A stretch of DNA of 24,695 nucleotides from PRO6 sp049646625 (GCA_049646625.1 JBARWE010000312.1:1-24695), one strand, 5' to 3'; shown: positions 1 to 11,736, numbered from the stretch's first letter. Notes: generated from the sequence alone by a model not told the origin. Program-made: numbers and translations.

Positions 1-907
1 AGCGCACCCCGCGCGCGCCGCTCGCGCTGCGCTTCGGCTCCGAGATCGGCCGCCGCCTCGACCAGGCGATGCGCCGCCTCAGCGAGCCGATCGACCCGAT
101 CCGCCCCGCCGAGATCGCCGAGGTGCGGCGGCAATTCCCCGAGCCGATCTCGGCGGCCGAGACGATCGCCCGCTATATCGCCCGTCTGGTCGACGAGCTC
201 TACATCCTGCTCGAGGCGCGCGGGCAGGGCGCCCGGCGCCTCGACCTTCTCTGTCACCGCGTCGACGCGCGGATGGTGGCGGTTCGCGTCGGCACGGCCT
301 TGCCGGTGCGCGACGCCAGGCGGCTGACGCGGCTCCTCACCGACAAGATCGAGACCATTGATCCCGGCTTCGGCATCGAGCTCATGCGTCTCGCCGCGAC
401 GATCGCCGAACCCCTGAGCGAGAAGCAGACCATCTCCGATCTCGCCGCGCCGCCCGAGGCGGACATCAGCGACCTGATCGACACGCTGTCCAATCGCATC
501 GGCGGCGAACGGCTTTATCGCATCGTGCCGGTCCAGAGCGACGTGCCGGAACGATCGGTCGCGCGCACGGCGCCCGCATCGCCCGACGCCGGCGCGTCCT
601 GGTCGGGATCGTGGCCGCGGCCCGTGCGGCTCCTTGCCTCGCCCGAGCCGATCGAGACCGTGGCGCTCCTGCCCGATCATCCGCCCGTGACCTTCGTCTG
701 GCGCGGCGTGCGCCGGCGCGTGCGGTGTGCCGACGGGCCCGAACGCCTCTTCGAGGAATGGTGGCGCAGTGACGCCGAGCTCGACGCCGTGCGCGATTAC
801 TTCCGTGTCGAAGACGAACAGGGCGAGCGGTTCTGGATCTATCGCGCCGGCGACGGCGAGCATGGCGAGACCGGCTCGCAGCGCTGGTATCTGCACGGAA
901 TCTTCGG

Positions 908-911
<4 letters not shown>
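1..911 (+). CDS. imuB: ImuB, Y-family polymerase-like mutagenesis protein (C-terminal part; 5' end outside window)
   Basis: The frame is open from base 3 and runs without a stop to TGA at 909-911, so this is the last ~302 residues of a longer gene. The visible part begins in the little-finger region (residues like LRFGSEIGRRLDQAMRRLSE) and ends in RWYLHGIFG, a C-terminus typical of ImuB. An ATG at 69 is internal and is not the real start. ImuB is a catalytically degenerate Y-family polymerase relative that bridges ImuA and the beta clamp to DnaE2 for SOS mutagenesis; this role is family knowledge, because the palm domain lies outside the window. Its stop overlaps the dnaE2 start (ATGA), which implies translational coupling. 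imuA would be expected just upstream, out of view. The gene is normally under LexA control from a promoter upstream of imuA. Confidence 0.9.
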
Positions 912-4177
<3,266 letters not shown>

Positions 4178-4234
4178 CTTCTGATGGAATCACCGCGAGT
4201 TTTGGTAGATTAGCCGAGCGCACAGGAGTCGCTC

Positions 4235-5416
4235 ATGGAAGAGACCGACGAGCATACGATCTTTCAAAGAAGCAGGACCGACAAAACCTATGTCGGGCCC
4301 TCCTTTCCGACGTACAACGGCAAGAGGCTCCGCATCGCGAACAAGTATATCGACGGCGGCGAGGGCTACGAATACGCGATCGTAAAGGACGAGGTCGTGC
4401 TCCGCACGACGGCCGGCGGCAGGTTTCAGATCAAGGCGACCTTCCTGGAGGACGATCGGTCGTTCCAGACCGTCACCATCCAGAAATTCACCGGGAGCGG
4501 GCGCGCCCGCGAATATTTCAGTCTCCTTCCCGGTGAAGTCGCCACCCTTCTCAAATTCCTGTCGAACATCAAGCGCATCCATTTCCCCAATGAGGGGAAG
4601 ATCAACATCACCGATGCCGATCTGGAGGAACTCCTGCTCAGCCCTGCGCAGATGAAGCGGCTCGCCACTGACAATCAGGAGCTGATCGCTGCTCTCGCGC
4701 GCACCGAGATCACCAGTGAGGATATCGTCGCGCTCGGATATCGGCGCCGGCAGCTACGGATTTTCGAGAGGCTTCTCTGCGAGCCGGCCTATTTCGAGGC
4801 GGCGCTGCGCAAGCACCCCAAGGGGCCGGAAGACGTCTGGCAGAAATTCTTCGAGGCGAATCCGTGGATCTTCGGCTGCGGCCTCTCACTCATCCATTTC
4901 GGCCCGCTCGACGATCGAAAGCTCGAGCAGACCGTGCGGGGCTTCAGTGTCACCGGCCCGGGCAAGCGGGTCGATGCGCTCCTCAAGTCTCACGCGATGC
5001 TGAGCACCACCTGCTTCGTCGAGATTAAACGGCATGACACCGAGCTGGTGTCGACCAGCAGCTATCGCTCCGGTGTCTGGCAACCCTCGACGGAGCTCTC
5101 GGGCGCCGTCGCCCAAATACAGGGCACGGTGTCGGCGGCGCTGGAGCAATGGCAGGCGCGCGAAACGGTCACGAAGGCGTCCGGTGAGCCGACCGGCGAG
5201 ATTTTGTTCACGACCGAGCCGCGATCGTTCGTGATCTGCGGCAGCCTCGGCGAGTTTCAGGCCGAGCATGGAATCAACGAGCGGAAGTTCCGTTCGTTCG
5301 AGCTCTATCGCCGGAATCTTCTTCGGCCGGAGATCATCACGTTCGACGAACTATACGAGCGGGCGCGATTCATCGTCGAGGCCGAGCGCAAGGACGACGG
5401 TGGCGCTGCCGCATAA
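4235..5416 (+). CDS. Shedu-type anti-phage nuclease (DUF4263, SduA-like)
   Basis: The C-terminal half (about residues 195-385 of 393) matches the Shedu/DUF4263 core. It has VWQKFFEANPWIFG (201-214), then RVDALL (D247) and VEIKRHDTEL, with E263 and K265 forming the ExK of a PD-(D/E)XK nuclease site. A conserved-looking AVAQIQG with Q294 follows, and the end is PEIITFDELYERARFIV. The N-terminal half (1-160) is a separate beta-rich region that I do not recognise, probably regulatory; Shedu proteins carry variable N-terminal sensor domains. Shedu is a single-gene anti-phage system whose oligomeric nuclease cuts DNA in infected cells (established for the family). AGGAG at 4224-4228 lies 6 nt before the ATG. 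It is the first of three closely spaced plus-strand genes, 57 bp after dnaE2. Nuclease assignment is firm; which phages it acts on cannot be seen. Confidence 0.9.
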   Translation: MEETDEHTIFQRSRTDKTYVGPSFPTYNGKRLRIANKYIDGGEGYEYAIVKDEVVLRTTAGGRFQIKATFLEDDRSFQTVTIQKFTGSGRAREYFSLLPGEVATLLKFLSNIKRIHFPNEGKINITDADLEELLLSPAQMKRLATDNQELIAALARTEITSEDIVALGYRRRQLRIFERLLCEPAYFEAALRKHPKGPEDVWQKFFEANPWIFGCGLSLIHFGPLDDRKLEQTVRGFSVTGPGKRVDALLKSHAMLSTTCFVEIKRHDTELVSTSSYRSGVWQPSTELSGAVAQIQGTVSAALEQWQARETVTKASGEPTGEILFTTEPRSFVICGSLGEFQAEHGINERKFRSFELYRRNLLRPEIITFDELYERARFIVEAERKDDGGAAA

Positions 5417-5443
5417 GGCGACAGGATCAGAGGTGGTGGTACG

Positions 5444-6316
5444 ATGTACAATCTGTTCGTGTCGGGAAGCACCGACGCTTGGCGAGGCGAGCCCTGGCAG
5501 ATCGAGCTGTCGCGATGCGTTCGTGAATATACCGACAATGCCATTACCGAACGCTTCGGCGTGCTGGACGAAGCGGCTGTCGCCGAGTTGAAGAGGCTGC
5601 CTTCGATCTTCGCTTATGAAGCGGTCAACAAAGAGGACCCGAAATTTGGCATGATCCGCGACGTGGTCAAGCGCCAGGGGCAGGTCAGAATCGAATATGA
5701 GATCATACCGCTTGCGCAGTTCCTCACGGCCGCCGACCTCACGCAACTGACCTTCGAGCTAGATATCGGCGAATGGGAGATGAACCGTACCCATTGGGCG
5801 GTCAAAGAAGTCAACCTTCCGAAGGAACTGCATACGGCCAGAGGCATCACGTTGCCGCCCTGGACCCGGCAGGCAACCAAGACGGTCGATATCACTAAGC
5901 ATGCCTTCGATGTTGCGCTGTCTTTTCCTGGCGAGGTGCGCGACATCGTCCTGAAAGTCGCGCAGGAGCTGGAAGGCCGGATCGGTCCGAACTCGTACTT
6001 CTACGACAACAACTACGTCTCCCAATTGGCGCGGCCCTCGCTCGACACGCTCCTGCAGGACATCTATCGCAACAGATCGAAGCTCATCGTCGTATTCCTC
6101 GGCGCTGACTACCAGCGCAAGGACTGGTGCGGCATTGAGTTTCGCGCGATCCGGGAAATCATCATGGAGCGCGACAACGGGCGCATCATGTTCGTGCGCA
6201 CCGATGATGGCGCGGTCGACGGCGTGTTCAAGACGGACGGCTATGTCGATGCCAGGCGCTTCTCTCCGGCGCAAATCGCAGAGTTCATTTGTCAGCGGCT
6301 CGGCCTGATCGAGTAA
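5444..6316 (+). CDS. TIR-domain protein with an uncharacterised N-terminal domain
   Basis: Residues 153-290 of 290 form a TIR-like domain. It opens with FDVALSFPGE (155-164) and has a central SKLIVVFLGADYQRKDWCG strand-loop. W228 and E232 (DWCGIEFRAI) sit where TIR NADases place the aromatic residue and the catalytic glutamate. Bacterial TIR proteins usually degrade NAD+ or make cyclic ADP-ribose signals on phage recognition, causing abortive infection; enzymatic activity here is inferred. The first ~130 residues (LPSIFAYEAVNKEDPKFGMI, then a stretch rich in charged beta strands) are not a domain I can name and may be the sensor. GAGGTGG at 5430-5436 precedes the ATG by 7 nt. The gene starts 27 bp after the Shedu stop and ends 30 bp before the next gene, so an operon is likely. 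Confidence 0.85.
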   Translation: MYNLFVSGSTDAWRGEPWQIELSRCVREYTDNAITERFGVLDEAAVAELKRLPSIFAYEAVNKEDPKFGMIRDVVKRQGQVRIEYEIIPLAQFLTAADLTQLTFELDIGEWEMNRTHWAVKEVNLPKELHTARGITLPPWTRQATKTVDITKHAFDVALSFPGEVRDIVLKVAQELEGRIGPNSYFYDNNYVSQLARPSLDTLLQDIYRNRSKLIVVFLGADYQRKDWCGIEFRAIREIIMERDNGRIMFVRTDDGAVDGVFKTDGYVDARRFSPAQIAEFICQRLGLIE

Positions 6317-6346
6317 AGGGTCCCGTGATGTGTCGAGGCAAAGCCG

Positions 6347-7225
6347 ATGTCCATGCCGATTGAGGACACGCCGAAGGAAATTTCCGAAGTCACCCGCAGG
6401 GCGATCATCGACCATTTCGGTGTCGCGAATGTAAGCTGGGCAGGGCGATTGCAGGACGACGAATTTCTGTCCCGGCTCTACGATCTCACAAAGAAGCCCT
6501 CCTTCGACCATCGTTACAAGGACGCCGCCGGCGACATCTATCAACACTGCGTCCGCAACAATGACTGGGATAGCGGATGGGTTTTCTACGATCGTCGCTT
6601 CAATTTGCTCCATGCGCCGGACGTCGAGTTCCTCCACTTCCTTTGTGAAACTCTGCATCCCATCGTTCGACCGTCCGACGATGAGGTGAGGGATCTTTTG
6701 GCCGTTTACAACGAGGCGCTCGCCGCCGACGGCTGGCGAATCGTCGCCGGGAAGGTGATCTCCGGAAAACCCACCTTCGTCGCGCAGTCGTCCCAACGAG
6801 TCGCCGTATTCACCGAGCCGACCGGGTGGCAGAAAGTCGATCGTCAGCTTCAGGAAATGCGTGCGCGTCTCGACGCGGCCGGCACCGAGGAGCAGTGCCA
6901 AGCCGTCGGTCTGCTCTGTCGCGAGGTACTCATCTCTGTCGCCCAGGAGGTGTATGATAAAGCCCGTCATCCTTCGACTGACGGGACGACGCCAAGCGAC
7001 ACAGACGCCAAGCGGATGCTCGAAGCAATCTTTGCGGAAGAGTTGAAGGGATCGAGCAACGAGGAAGCCCGCGCTCACGCCAAGGCGGCGGTCCGTCTCG
7101 CGCTCGCCCTTCAGCACAAGCGGCTCGCCGATTTCCGGACTGCCGCCCTGTGCGCGGAGGGTACCTACTCCGTCGTGAACATGCTCGCGATAATTGCCGG
7201 CCGTCGCGCGCAGCGTGCGAGCTGA
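6347..7225 (+). CDS. Abortive-infection family protein with AbiJ-NTD3-like domain
   Basis: This 292-residue protein opens with ISEVTRRAIIDHF, then VSWAGRLQDDEFLSRLYDL, FKDAAGDIYQH-like (RYKDAAGDIYQHCVRNNDW, 57-74), VFYDRRFNLL and FLCETLHPIVRP. I recognise this series as the AbiJ N-terminal domain 3 family (about residues 12-130). The C-terminal half (165-288) is a helical region with paired aromatic and charged residues, of the kind that follows this NTD in defence proteins; I cannot assign it a catalytic function. AbiJ-type NTDs occur at the front of abortive-infection proteins and are thought to sense or regulate. The start could also be the ATG at 6353. No strong Shine-Dalgarno is visible, so translation may be coupled to the TIR gene 30 bp upstream. 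Family assignment is good; the mechanism is unknown. Confidence 0.8.
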   Translation: MSMPIEDTPKEISEVTRRAIIDHFGVANVSWAGRLQDDEFLSRLYDLTKKPSFDHRYKDAAGDIYQHCVRNNDWDSGWVFYDRRFNLLHAPDVEFLHFLCETLHPIVRPSDDEVRDLLAVYNEALAADGWRIVAGKVISGKPTFVAQSSQRVAVFTEPTGWQKVDRQLQEMRARLDAAGTEEQCQAVGLLCREVLISVAQEVYDKARHPSTDGTTPSDTDAKRMLEAIFAEELKGSSNEEARAHAKAAVRLALALQHKRLADFRTAALCAEGTYSVVNMLAIIAGRRAQRAS

Positions 7226-7311
7226 GCATAAGACGCGAATTGCACTGGCACCCCGGCACATCGCATCGACGTTTTAGATGCCAAAGGCCATCTCTGGGAT
7301 CCCGACCTCAA

Positions 7312-9420
7312 TCACTTGCTTCCCCACATGCCGCGCATGCGCGCTTTGATGTCGATCGGCGTTCGTGTTGATCGTGCAGCAGCACTGGCCGCTTGAGCAC
7401 GCGGCCAGTGTCGGCTTTGGAAGTGTTTCGTGATGGCGTTCGGGATGAAGCGCGTGCGCTGCGCATAGACGTGGCGATCACCGAAGCTGCGCTGGCCATG
7501 CACGAAGAAGCGCTGCGGGACCATCAGATGAAGCTGATCCTTGGCCCGCGTCATGGCGACGTAGAGAAGCCGGCGTTCCTCCTCGATCTCCGGCGTCGAG
7601 CCGACGCCGAGGTCTGACGGAATGCAGCCGTCGACGACGTTGAGGACGAAGACCGACGACCATTCCTGGCCCTTGGCGGAATGAATGGTCGAGAGGATCA
7701 GATAATCCTCGTCGAGCAGTGGCGCGCCGGCTTGGTCGCTTGTCGCATCGGGCGGGTCGAGCGTCAGTTCGGTCAGGAAACGCTCGCGGGTCGCATAGCT
7801 GGCTGCGATCTGCGCAAGCTGCGTAAGGTCGGCCTGCCTTTGTAGGGCGTCCTCGTAGCGTTGCTCCATGAAGGGCAGATACCAGCGGCAGGCGAGATCG
7901 AGCTCGGACGGCCATCCGGCTGCGCCAAGATGTAGCGTGCTCATCGTCTCGACGAACTCCTGCCAATGCGCGACCGCAGCAACCGGAGGGCGGAAGCCGT
8001 GCAGGCCGGTGGCCGCGCTGCCGCTAGCGGCGATGCCGTCGAGAAGCTTCGCAGCCGTGCCCGGGCCGATGCCGGGCAGGATCTGCGCCACACGAAACCC
8101 GGCAACGCGATCACGCAGATTGTGCGCCCAGCGCAGCACGGCGAGCACATCCTTGATATGAGCGGCCTCGAGGAATTTGAGACCGCCGAATTTGACGAAT
8201 GGAATGTTGCGGCGGGTCAGCTCGACTTCGAGCGTCGCGCTGTGGCTCGACGTTCGGAACAGGATCGCCTGGGCCTTGAGGAGCTGTCCAGCCTCGCGAT
8301 TGGCAAGAATGTTTTCGACGATGTAGCCGGCCTGCGCATTGTCATCGGCGACGTTGACGAGCGCGGGCAGATCGGATGATGCGCGATCAGACCAGAGGTT
8401 CTTGGTGAAGCGTTCCGAGGCGAGATCAATCACCGCATTTGCCGCGGCAAGGATCGGCTGCGTCGAGCGATAATTCTGCTCGAGCGTGATCAGCTCGGCC
8501 TTCGGCGTGAAGTGACCGGGAAAATCGAGGATGTTGCGCACCGTCGCCGCGCGGAACGAATAGATCGACTGAGCGTCGTCGCCGACGACCGTGAGGCCGC
8601 GGCCGGTCGGCTTGAAGTTGAGCAGGATCGAGGCCTGAAGCCTGTTCGTGTCCTGATACTCGTCGATCAGGACATGGTCGAAACGGTCAGCAAGATCCTC
8701 GGCGAGCGCCGGCGCCATCATCATCTGCGCCCAGTAGAGCAGCAGATCGTCGTAATCGAGCACGTTCTGTTTCTGCTTGGCCTCAACATAGGCGCCAAAC
8801 AGCCTTTGCAGCTCGGTCTCCCAGTCGGCGCACCAGGGGAAGACGCCGCCGAGCACTTCGCCGAGCGGCGTTTCCGCATTCACAGCACGCGAGTAGATCG
8901 CCAGACACGTATCCTTCATCGGGAACCGCTTCTCCATCTTGGAGAAGCCGAGATCGTGCCGCACAAGATTCATGAGGTCGGCGGAGTCTTCCCTGTCGTG
9001 GATCGTGAACGCCGCATCCAGTCCGACGTCCGCCGCGTATTCACGCAAAAGCCGGGCGCCCATCGCATGGAAAGTCCCCGACCAGGCCAGCGCATCGGCC
9101 ATCGCGCCGGCGTTCGGTCCGAGCGCCTTCGCCATGATCCGCTCGACCCGGCGCTGCATCTCGACCGCCGCGCGCCGCGAGAAGGTCAGCAGCATGATGC
9201 GGCGCGGGTCGGCGCCTGAAACGACCAGGTGCGCGACGCGATGCGCCAGCGTGTTGGTCTTTCCGGAGCCTGCGCCGGCGATGATGAGCAAAGGAGGTGC
9301 ATCGTTCAGGTCATTACATCCATGTTCCACGGCGCGCCGTTGCTGCGGATTCAGCCCGGCCAGATGGCCGGCCCTGTCCGCGTCGGTTTGGCGTGCCGTC
9401 CTGACCTGCTGCAGCATCAT
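7312..9420 (-). CDS. UvrD/Rep-family superfamily 1A DNA helicase
   Basis: The protein has 702 residues and carries the full SF1A helicase motif set: NPQQRRAV (Q motif, 24-31), GAGSGKT (Walker A, 49-55), LIDEYQDTNR (Walker B, 251-260), VVGDDAQSIYSFR (III, 278-290), LEQNYRST (IV, 313-320), STIHSAKGQEW (V, 577-587) and LLYVAMTRAKDQL (VI, 618-630). It should unwind DNA 3'-to-5' using ATP. The protein is intact and resembles UvrD/PcrA-type proteins, but it ends soon after motif VI, with a short basic tail and no obvious Tudor-like C-terminus. It converges on the AbiJ-type gene with 86 bp between the stops. Two adjacent ATGs (9418-9420 and 9415-9417) could serve as start. A near-consensus LexA box lies 30 bp upstream, suggesting SOS induction. 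It could be a repair helicase or the helicase of a defence system; its place beside Shedu/TIR/AbiJ leaves both open. Confidence 0.93.
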   Translation of the reverse strand: MMLQQVRTARQTDADRAGHLAGLNPQQRRAVEHGCNDLNDAPPLLIIAGAGSGKTNTLAHRVAHLVVSGADPRRIMLLTFSRRAAVEMQRRVERIMAKALGPNAGAMADALAWSGTFHAMGARLLREYAADVGLDAAFTIHDREDSADLMNLVRHDLGFSKMEKRFPMKDTCLAIYSRAVNAETPLGEVLGGVFPWCADWETELQRLFGAYVEAKQKQNVLDYDDLLLYWAQMMMAPALAEDLADRFDHVLIDEYQDTNRLQASILLNFKPTGRGLTVVGDDAQSIYSFRAATVRNILDFPGHFTPKAELITLEQNYRSTQPILAAANAVIDLASERFTKNLWSDRASSDLPALVNVADDNAQAGYIVENILANREAGQLLKAQAILFRTSSHSATLEVELTRRNIPFVKFGGLKFLEAAHIKDVLAVLRWAHNLRDRVAGFRVAQILPGIGPGTAAKLLDGIAASGSAATGLHGFRPPVAAVAHWQEFVETMSTLHLGAAGWPSELDLACRWYLPFMEQRYEDALQRQADLTQLAQIAASYATRERFLTELTLDPPDATSDQAGAPLLDEDYLILSTIHSAKGQEWSSVFVLNVVDGCIPSDLGVGSTPEIEEERRLLYVAMTRAKDQLHLMVPQRFFVHGQRSFGDRHVYAQRTRFIPNAITKHFQSRHWPRAQAASAAARSTRTPIDIKARMRGMWGSK

Positions 9421-9449
9421 TCATACTTGCCCCGAATCTTGAGGCTATA

Positions 9450-9464
9450 GTACAAATCATGAAC
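9450..9464 (-). promoter_or_regulatory. Candidate LexA box (SOS operator) of the helicase gene
   Basis: Read on the minus strand, the site is GTTC-ATGATTT-GTAC. The alphaproteobacterial LexA box is the direct repeat GTTC-N7-GTTC, so this has the right spacing and one mismatch (GTAC for the second GTTC). It lies 30 bp upstream of the helicase start, in an AT-rich spot in the divergent intergenic region. A TACTATAG stretch that could act as a -10 overlaps its 3' end. The consensus is established knowledge; functionality is inferred. With one mismatch, chance occurrence is possible. Confidence 0.45.
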
Positions 9465-9541
9465 AGGCATTTAAGTCGACCAGATTTGCGAGGCGGGCGG
9501 CGGGCTTCCGACAGCCGACCTGAGAATCAGGGGGCCGCGCC

Positions 9542-9799
9542 ATGCGTTTCGTATTCCCCCGCAGCCATGCCTTTCGGCGCGGGCACGTCAGTGTCGACGA
9601 CGACAAGAATGCGGGACCTGAATGCCTCGTCGAATTTGGCGATGGCGTCACCGTCATCGCGGAGTGGCATGCCGTCCACGATGCGATCCATCTCGCCATT
9701 CCCGCCTATCGCACGGCGAAGGGCACACAGGTGACGTCGCGCACCTGGCGACTCGTCCAAGGCAGAGACGGCCAGTGGCGGTCGGAGCGGATTCCCTGA
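9542..9799 (+). CDS. Small hypothetical protein (85 aa)
   Basis: An 85-residue open frame encodes a mixed alpha/beta sequence (FVFPRSHAFRRGH at the start, then VEFGDGVTVIAEWHAVHDAIHLAIPAYRT and a Trp-rich end, TWRLVQGRDGQWRSERIP). I do not recognise a family. A purine-rich GGGGG stretch about 6-12 nt before the ATG could serve as ribosome binding site. It has no signal peptide, membrane segment or cysteine. It is divergent from the helicase gene and converges on the next minus-strand gene with a 16-bp gap. The sequence composition looks protein-like, and the frame fits between its neighbours without overlap, which is why I include it. Confidence 0.55.
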   Translation: MRFVFPRSHAFRRGHVSVDDDKNAGPECLVEFGDGVTVIAEWHAVHDAIHLAIPAYRTAKGTQVTSRTWRLVQGRDGQWRSERIP

Positions 9800-9815
9800 C
9801 ACCTCGTCCGCGGGA

Positions 9816-10808
9816 TCAGAAAAGCATCAGATCCGACGACGACGTTGCCGGTTCGCCCCGGATCACCGTCCCCACGAACGCCTCTTCGATCGCCTTGCGT
9901 TTCTCGGCAGTCCAGCCCTCGACATGCTGGGGAGATACGAAGAAGTTCTCGGCCCGATCCACCAGCATGTGCGAGAGCGCGGACAGGCGCGCGTCCCCGT
10001 TCTTCAGGAAAATCGGCGCGACGTAGCGGCGGGCCTTTCCGGACTGCTCCTTCGGATAGCTCACGATCACGGCGGCTTCCGTCGTTGATGTCGGAATGAC
10101 ATTGAGAGACACCGCTGCGAACCGTTTGCCCCATGCCTTGTCGTCAACTGAGAAGAATGAGGACGACGCCAGCACGGGCTTACGGCCCTCAATCACACAC
10201 GTCGAATGGAGCACGTCTCCAAATCGGCTTTTCGCGAATGGCCGGTCGTAAAACTCCAAGCGATGCTTCCACACGCCCCAGGCCTTAATCATGTGCGCCG
10301 TCGCTTCCGTCATAGCCGGCGATGGCTTGTCCTTTGGTACGAGGCCTTCCGCTATCTGACGTTCGAGCGTGGTCTGCAGACGCATCGCTGCTTCCATTAC
10401 GGTGTGCAGCTCTCGTGTGAGAGACCGATAGGCGATCAGAAACAGTTGCTCCGCATCGTCAAGCGACAGCGGCTTTGTGTCGATGGGCTTGAAAATCTCC
10501 GTGTCGTGCCGGCTGCAAAAGCCTGGAAATGTGGACGCCTGATTACGCCCGACTTTCTCGAAAAGGCATTCCGGCGAGCCATTTTTGACGCGCATTCGGA
10601 GCTCGTAGACGTGATTGTCTTCGGCAATAAGGCCGAGAGACGTCGCATTCTGCACGGAATGGGCGTTGATCGCCTTTTCGGTGCATGAAAGTGTTGGATC
10701 TAAGCATTTCTCGAAGCGGACTTTCATCGTTTCGAAGAAGTCCGAAATGTTCGATTGCCCTTCCCCCACTTTTACCCCCAGATTTGTATCTTTGCAGGAC
10801 ACTAGCAT
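9816..10808 (-). CDS. Hypothetical protein with a possible Cys/His metal site near its N-terminus
   Basis: This 330-residue protein is not one I can name. The N-terminal third has a spaced Cys/His set: C35-x6-C42, H50 (in INAHSVQN), then GFCSRHDTEIFKPID with C98 and H101. The arrangement suggests a zinc site and loosely recalls HNH-like or treble-clef folds, although no catalytic HNH signature is present. The middle is helical (LFLIAYRSLTRELHTVMEAA), and the rest is a beta-rich region with SSSFFSVDD and AAVIVSYP. No signal peptide or membrane segment is evident. The gene is visibly less G+C-rich than the backbone genes, which hints at separate acquisition. No clear ribosome binding site precedes the ATG at 10808; an ATG at 10727 is a weaker alternative that would remove no Cys/His of the set. 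It lies 82 bp after the transglutaminase-like gene on the same strand. Confidence 0.75.
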   Translation of the reverse strand: MLVSCKDTNLGVKVGEGQSNISDFFETMKVRFEKCLDPTLSCTEKAINAHSVQNATSLGLIAEDNHVYELRMRVKNGSPECLFEKVGRNQASTFPGFCSRHDTEIFKPIDTKPLSLDDAEQLFLIAYRSLTRELHTVMEAAMRLQTTLERQIAEGLVPKDKPSPAMTEATAHMIKAWGVWKHRLEFYDRPFAKSRFGDVLHSTCVIEGRKPVLASSSFFSVDDKAWGKRFAAVSLNVIPTSTTEAAVIVSYPKEQSGKARRYVAPIFLKNGDARLSALSHMLVDRAENFFVSPQHVEGWTAEKRKAIEEAFVGTVIRGEPATSSSDLMLF

Positions 10809-10890
10809 CGACGCGCGTTGGCCGCGAAGTTGTTGGCCGAATTGAGATCAAAGTGAAGCTCGAGGAATATTTCTGACAGCGCCGCCGCCG

Positions 10891-11736
10891 TCAGCGAATC
10901 CCAAAAGCTGGAGCGACATCCTCATTCCAAATCTGAATCGCGGGGACGCCAGCTCTCGCTTCGAGATTCACGCGCTCGAGGGGGACGTCGGGAGCCGTCG
11001 ATCCCGAAGCGACATACCTAAGCTCCAGCCTATCCAAGCCAACCTTGCGAGCCGGGAACACCGCACCAAAGCGCTTCTGGTCGGACAACGCCCGGTGCAT
11101 TTCCGCGTCCGTTCCCGATCGAAGCAGCGCGGGTGCAATAACATCGTCGGCGCGGGCTTTGACGATCTCCGTTCCCTCTGCAAGCACGACCTTCGGTGCG
11201 AGCGCCTGGAACGCTTCATCTCCTGCGCGCCAACGCTGATGATAGAGCGTCAGATCAACGATATCGAAAGGCGGAGCGATCAGCCAGTAGTGTCCCGTCT
11301 CAAAGCCACGACCCTCGTCCTCGTCGACGATTGCGAAATGCCGAGACGCTCCGTCGACCGTCCTTATCGCAACGGAGCCTCGCATCACGGTATTCCAGAC
11401 GCCCAGACGATCCAGCATCCTCGTCAGTATCCCGGTTACGGCGATGCAGGAGCCGAACCACTGATGGCGATCCATTCGCGCCGAGATGATTGGAGCGAGC
11501 TTCCCGAGGACGTCTCGGACGTGCGCGTCGTATTCGGGCAACCGCTCGCGATGTATGACCCACTCGGCATAGGTCTCAAGAAAACGCCGATCCCGGCGCT
11601 CCTCTGTCAAGAATACGGGATCGTCGTAGAAACCAGGCGTCGATATGTTGATGCCGAGCTGCTCGAAACGGCGCGACAGTTCGTTTCGGCGCACAACTGA
11701 AGCACCCAGCAGCTTCTTTCGCTTCGAATCTCCCAT
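10891..11736 (-). CDS. Hypothetical protein with a transglutaminase-like (papain-fold) Cys-His-Asp signature
   Basis: I chose the start MGDSKRKKLLGA at 11736 because a G-rich GGGGGCGGG directly precedes it; an in-frame ATG at 11772 would add 12 residues. In the resulting 281-residue protein, WFGSCIAVTGILTRMLDRLGV places C97 at the head of a helix, and GHYWLIAPPFDIVDLTL supplies H149 and D161. This Cys ... His-x-Trp ... Asp order, with the aspartate in a DLT turn, is the catalytic pattern of transglutaminase-like cysteine proteases and related acyltransferases. The assignment rests on motif order alone. No signal peptide is present, so it should be cytosolic. It lies between SRAP and the unknown Cys/His protein, all on the minus strand, with gaps of 68 and 82 bp. 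It could act in defence or in protein turnover, but no function is demonstrated. Confidence 0.7.
   Translation of the reverse strand: MGDSKRKKLLGASVVRRNELSRRFEQLGINISTPGFYDDPVFLTEERRDRRFLETYAEWVIHRERLPEYDAHVRDVLGKLAPIISARMDRHQWFGSCIAVTGILTRMLDRLGVWNTVMRGSVAIRTVDGASRHFAIVDEDEGRGFETGHYWLIAPPFDIVDLTLYHQRWRAGDEAFQALAPKVVLAEGTEIVKARADDVIAPALLRSGTDAEMHRALSDQKRFGAVFPARKVGLDRLELRYVASGSTAPDVPLERVNLEARAGVPAIQIWNEDVAPAFGIR

Noticed and set aside
5759..7261. 500-aa antisense frame across the TIR and AbiJ-type genes
   Set aside because: It crosses two gene boundaries on the other strand, both genes having recognisable domains, and shows no domain of its own.
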